Source of the DNA: Cognatilysobacter bugurensis
GTDB taxonomy: Bacteria > Pseudomonadota > Gammaproteobacteria > Xanthomonadales > Xanthomonadaceae
NCBI RefSeq assembly: GCF_014652095.1
Contig: NZ_BMYD01000001.1
Coordinates: 473,466 to 537,465 of the forward strand
Reading direction: 5' to 3'
Length of the DNA: 64,000 nucleotides
Each line of letters begins with the position of its first letter. Within the stretch, counting starts at the first letter, position 1. The position numbers were made by a program, and so were the translations under genes. This document shows positions 62,784 through 64,000 of the stretch, in pieces. The notes below the pieces were generated by a model that saw only the letters and a list, made by a program, of their open reading frames with translations, ran no database searches and had not been told where the DNA came from.

Positions 62784-63878
62784 TCAGGCCGCGGCGGCGA
62801 GCGCCGGGCGGATGCGCGGAGAAACGCCTTCGACGGCGCGCGCGATCGCGGCGATGTGCGCAGGCGTGGTGCCGCAGCAGCCGCCGACGAGGTTGAGCAG
62901 GCCCGCCTGGGCGAATTCGCCGATCACCGCGGCCATGTCCTCGGGCGTCTCGTCATAGCCGCCGAATGCATTCGGCAAGCCTGCGTTCGGGTGCGTGCTG
63001 ATGTACGCATCGGCGACCTGAGCGAGCACGTCGATGTGCGCGCGCAGGTCGCGTGCGCCGAGCGCGCAGTTGAGGCCGATCGCGAGCGGCTCGGCGTGGC
63101 GCACCGAGTACCAAAACGCCTCGGCGGTTTGGCCCGACAGCGTGCGCCCGGAGGCGTCCGTGATGGTCCCCGAGATCATGACCGGCAGCCGCGCGCCGCG
63201 GCCGTCGAAGGCATCCTCGACTGCGAACAGTGCGGCCTTCGCGTTGAGCGTGTCGAAGATCGTCTCGACCATGATCACGTCGGCGCCTCCGTCGATCAGG
63301 CCGTCGGTGGCTTCGCGGTAGGCGATGCGCAGCTCGTCGAAGGTGACCGCTCGGTAGCCCGGGCGGTTCACGTCCGGGCTCAGTGACGCCGTGCGGCTCG
63401 TCGGGCCGAGCACGCCGATCACGAAGCGCGGGCGGGACGCATCGCGCGCTTCGGCCGCGTCGCAGGCCTGCCGCGCGAGCCGCGCGCCGGTCTCGTTGAG
63501 CTCGCGGGCGAGGTGCTCGAGGCCGTAATCGGCGAGCGAGATCGTCGTCGAGTTGAACGTGTTCGTCTCGACGAAGTCGGCACCGGCATCGAGATATTCG
63601 GTGTGGATGCCGGCGATGAGTTCCGGGCGCGTCAGGCTCAGCAAGTCGTTGTTGCCCCGTTGGTCGTGCGCGCACCCGCAGCTGTCGCCGTGCGCGTGGT
63701 CTGCGGCGTGGGACGTGTCGAAGCCGGGCGCGAAGCGCGTACCGCGGTAGTCGGCCTCGTCGAGCTCGTGGCGCTGGATCATCGTGCCCATCGCGCCGTC
63801 GATGACGAGGATGCGCTCGCGCAAGAGACGTTCGAGCGCGTCGGCACGGACGGGGTTCAGCCAGGGCAGGCGGTGCAT
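62784..63878 (-). CDS. Cobalamin-dependent methionine synthase, homocysteine-binding part
   Basis: The 364-residue product matches the N-terminal homocysteine S-methyltransferase domain of Met[30 protein letters not shown], and the zinc cysteines Cys271 ([12 protein letters not shown]) and Cys334/Cys335 ([12 protein letters not shown]). The start at 63878 is supported by a 1-bp spacer after the stop of the preceding gene. Between residues 53 and 73 there is a His/Cys-rich insertion ([15 protein letters not shown]) not present in E. coli MetH. It must associate with the downstream metH product to make methionine. Confidence 0.93.
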   Translation of the reverse strand: MHRLPWLNPVRADALERLLRERILVIDGAMGTMIQRHELDEADYRGTRFAPGFDTSHAADHAHGDSCGCAHDQRGNNDLLSLTRPELIAGIHTEYLDAGADFVETNTFNSTTISLADYGLEHLARELNETGARLARQACDAAEARDASRPRFVIGVLGPTSRTASLSPDVNRPGYRAVTFDELRIAYREATDGLIDGGADVIMVETIFDTLNAKAALFAVEDAFDGRGARLPVMISGTITDASGRTLSGQTAEAFWYSVRHAEPLAIGLNCALGARDLRAHIDVLAQVADAYISTHPNAGLPNAFGGYDETPEDMAAVIGEFAQAGLLNLVGGCCGTTPAHIAAIARAVEGVSPRIRPALAAAA

Positions 63879-63879
63879 G

Positions 63880-64000
63880 TCAGCGGCTCCCGCTGCGCGT
63901 CGCATCGGGCTTGGAGCCGATGAGCGCGATGACTTCGAAATGGGGCGGGCGGCGCTCACGCGTCACTGTGCCGGCGCTGACGACCTCGAGTCCGGCGCCG
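63880..64000 (-). CDS. 3' end of a probable ArsR/SAM-methyltransferase gene (cut by window edge)
   Basis: Only the last 39 residues are visible, reading [14 protein letters not shown], then [19 protein letters not shown] before the stop at 63880. The pattern of a final beta-strand (FEVIALIG) after AGL..V is typical of class I methyltransferases. In related bacteria a fused ArsR regulator/methyltransferase gene lies directly upstream of metH, so that is the most likely identity. The stop is one base from the metH1 ATG, implying co-transcription. Confidence 0.5.
   Translation of the reverse strand, partial: GAGLEVVSAGTVTRERRPPHFEVIALIGSKPDATRSGSR

Overview
The window looks like part of a Xanthomonadaceae chromosome (Lysobacter, Luteimonas or a close relative). 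This rests on the very high G+C of the core genes, and on several gene orders and products typical of that family as I recall it: a serine O-succinyltransferase (MetX-like), a split MetH, a complete ccmA-I cluster, and mtnA next to gyrA. No marker in the window fixes genus or species.

Region 1 (1-5174) is accessory. A tRNA-Leu(CAA) at 5088-5174 abuts a P4-type tyrosine integrase that has one frameshift. Farther in lies an integron relic: the 3' end of an integron integrase gene (plus strand, frameshifted) and, diverging from it on the minus strand, a 721-residue secreted FG-GAP protein, a well-formed 60-bp attC site at 152-211, and the start of a second secreted-protein gene cut by the window edge. 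This is an integron cassette array inside a tRNA-borne genomic island, with both recombinases decayed.

Region 2 (5239-14907) holds a two-gene sulfur operon (serine O-succinyltransferase and cysteine dioxygenase) and the cytochrome c maturation operon ccmABCDEFGHI, with a DUF3293 gene upstream. Region 3 (15008-22688) has a methionine aminotransferase with an omega-amidase and a thioredoxin, then rluB-scpB-scpA, a YciI/BolA pair and a 6-phosphogluconolactonase. Region 4 (22935-34950) is a plus-strand housekeeping run: smc, zipA, ligA, epmA, mtnA, gyrA. Together scpA, scpB and smc encode the whole bacterial condensin.

Region 5 (35058-39437) contains a peroxiredoxin, a heat-shock pair (hsp20 with a likely sigma-32 promoter, and a CbpA-like DnaJ), a PilH-like receiver, a YhdH/AcuI reductase and a LOG-family protein. 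Region 6 (39601-50806) is central carbon metabolism: sucA-sucB-lpdA, then purB with three overlapping downstream genes (VOC protein, ribosomal oxygenase, GNAT enzyme), and fumC in the opposite direction.

Region 7 (50847-54794) is a compact minus-strand operon: an 83-residue secreted peptide, a YtrA-type GntR repressor, an ABC ATPase, an ABC-2 permease and a YggN-like lipoprotein. Its strong promoter has an inverted repeat over the -10 box. A secreted glutathione peroxidase diverges from it. Region 8 (54969-64000) has two exported FKBP isomerases, a UDP-glucose dehydrogenase, slyX, a DUF2058 gene, an alpha/beta hydrolase, and cobalamin-dependent methionine synthase split into two genes behind a truncated probable methyltransferase gene.

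Many long antisense reading frames exist because of the high G+C; they were rejected. No CRISPR array, rRNA gene or complete insertion sequence was seen.
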